A DNA stretch of 5,559 nucleotides from Pseudomonadota bacterium (GTDB lineage Bacteria; Pseudomonadota; Gammaproteobacteria; Steroidobacterales; Woeseiaceae), in assembly GCA_022567775.1 (NCBI GenBank), contig JADFGH010000174.1:1-5559 (forward strand), in the 5' to 3' direction. This document shows, in pieces, positions 5,455 to 5,559 of this stretch (the stretch's first letter is position 1; the number at the start of each line of letters is the position of its first letter). The position numbers were made by a program, and so were the translations under genes. Under the pieces are notes generated by a model. It was not told the DNA's origin, searched no databases, and saw only the letters and a program-made list of their open reading frames with translations.

Positions 5455-5559
5455 ATGAACGTCACCATAAAATCACCTGAAGAGCAGGACAAAATGCGTG
5501 TTGCCGGACGCCTGGCAGCCGATGTACTCGACATGATCGGCGAGCACGTCAGGCCAGGA
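5455..5559 (+). CDS. map: Type I methionine aminopeptidase, 3' part cut by window edge
   Basis: A cytosolic metalloprotease that removes the initiator Met from nascent proteins. Only the first 35 codons are present. They read MNVTIKSPEEQDKMRVAGRL and continue AADVLDMIGEHVRPG, closely matching the start of E. coli MetAP (MAISIKTPEDIEKMRVAGRL). The metal-binding Asp/His/Glu residues lie beyond the edge, so activity cannot be judged. The start is fixed by this alignment; no clear Shine-Dalgarno sequence precedes it. A six-codon frame (ATG at 5438, encoding MPIGYP) ends in TGA overlapping this ATG and might allow reinitiation. The gene is divergent from rpsB, as in E. coli. Confidence 0.93.
   Translation, partial: MNVTIKSPEEQDKMRVAGRLAADVLDMIGEHVRPG

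Overview
The window holds a conserved bacterial housekeeping locus. Six genes lie on the minus strand and are read right to left: rpsB (ribosomal protein S2), tsf (EF-Ts), pyrH (UMP kinase), frr (ribosome recycling factor), uppS (undecaprenyl diphosphate synthase) and cdsA (CDP-diglyceride synthase, cut by the left edge). The start of map (type I methionine aminopeptidase) diverges from rpsB at the right edge and is cut there. This order, with map divergent from rpsB, together with E. coli-like lengths of UppS, PyrH and RRF, points to a gammaproteobacterium (possibly a betaproteobacterium). I cannot place it lower. The base composition is moderately GC-rich, and I see no mobile element, tRNA, rRNA or CRISPR array.

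Right region, 5205-5454: the divergent rpsB/map spacer. It carries a plausible rpsB promoter with an extended -10 and a GC-rich discriminator. It also carries a hairpin-forming rpsB leader (5228-5289) and a long near-perfect inverted repeat (5361-5432) in front of map.

Middle region, 2959-5204: rpsB and tsf, 80 nt apart. The S2 protein is the most unusual item here. Its core aligns closely with E. coli S2, but it continues for about 200 residues as a low-complexity Lys/Ala/Glu tail, so it is 444 residues long instead of about 241. A 201-nt spacer (2758-2958) then separates tsf from pyrH and may hold a second promoter.

Left region, 1-2757: pyrH, frr, uppS and cdsA are tightly packed, with gaps of 36, 14 and 1 nt, consistent with one transcript and translational coupling. 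The genes link translation (S2, EF-Ts, RRF, and N-terminal Met removal by MetAP) to UTP supply (PyrH), the lipid carrier for peptidoglycan (UppS) and phospholipid precursor synthesis (CdsA).

I found no evidence of a new multi-gene system. The items worth a second look are the S2 tail and the two structured elements between rpsB and map.
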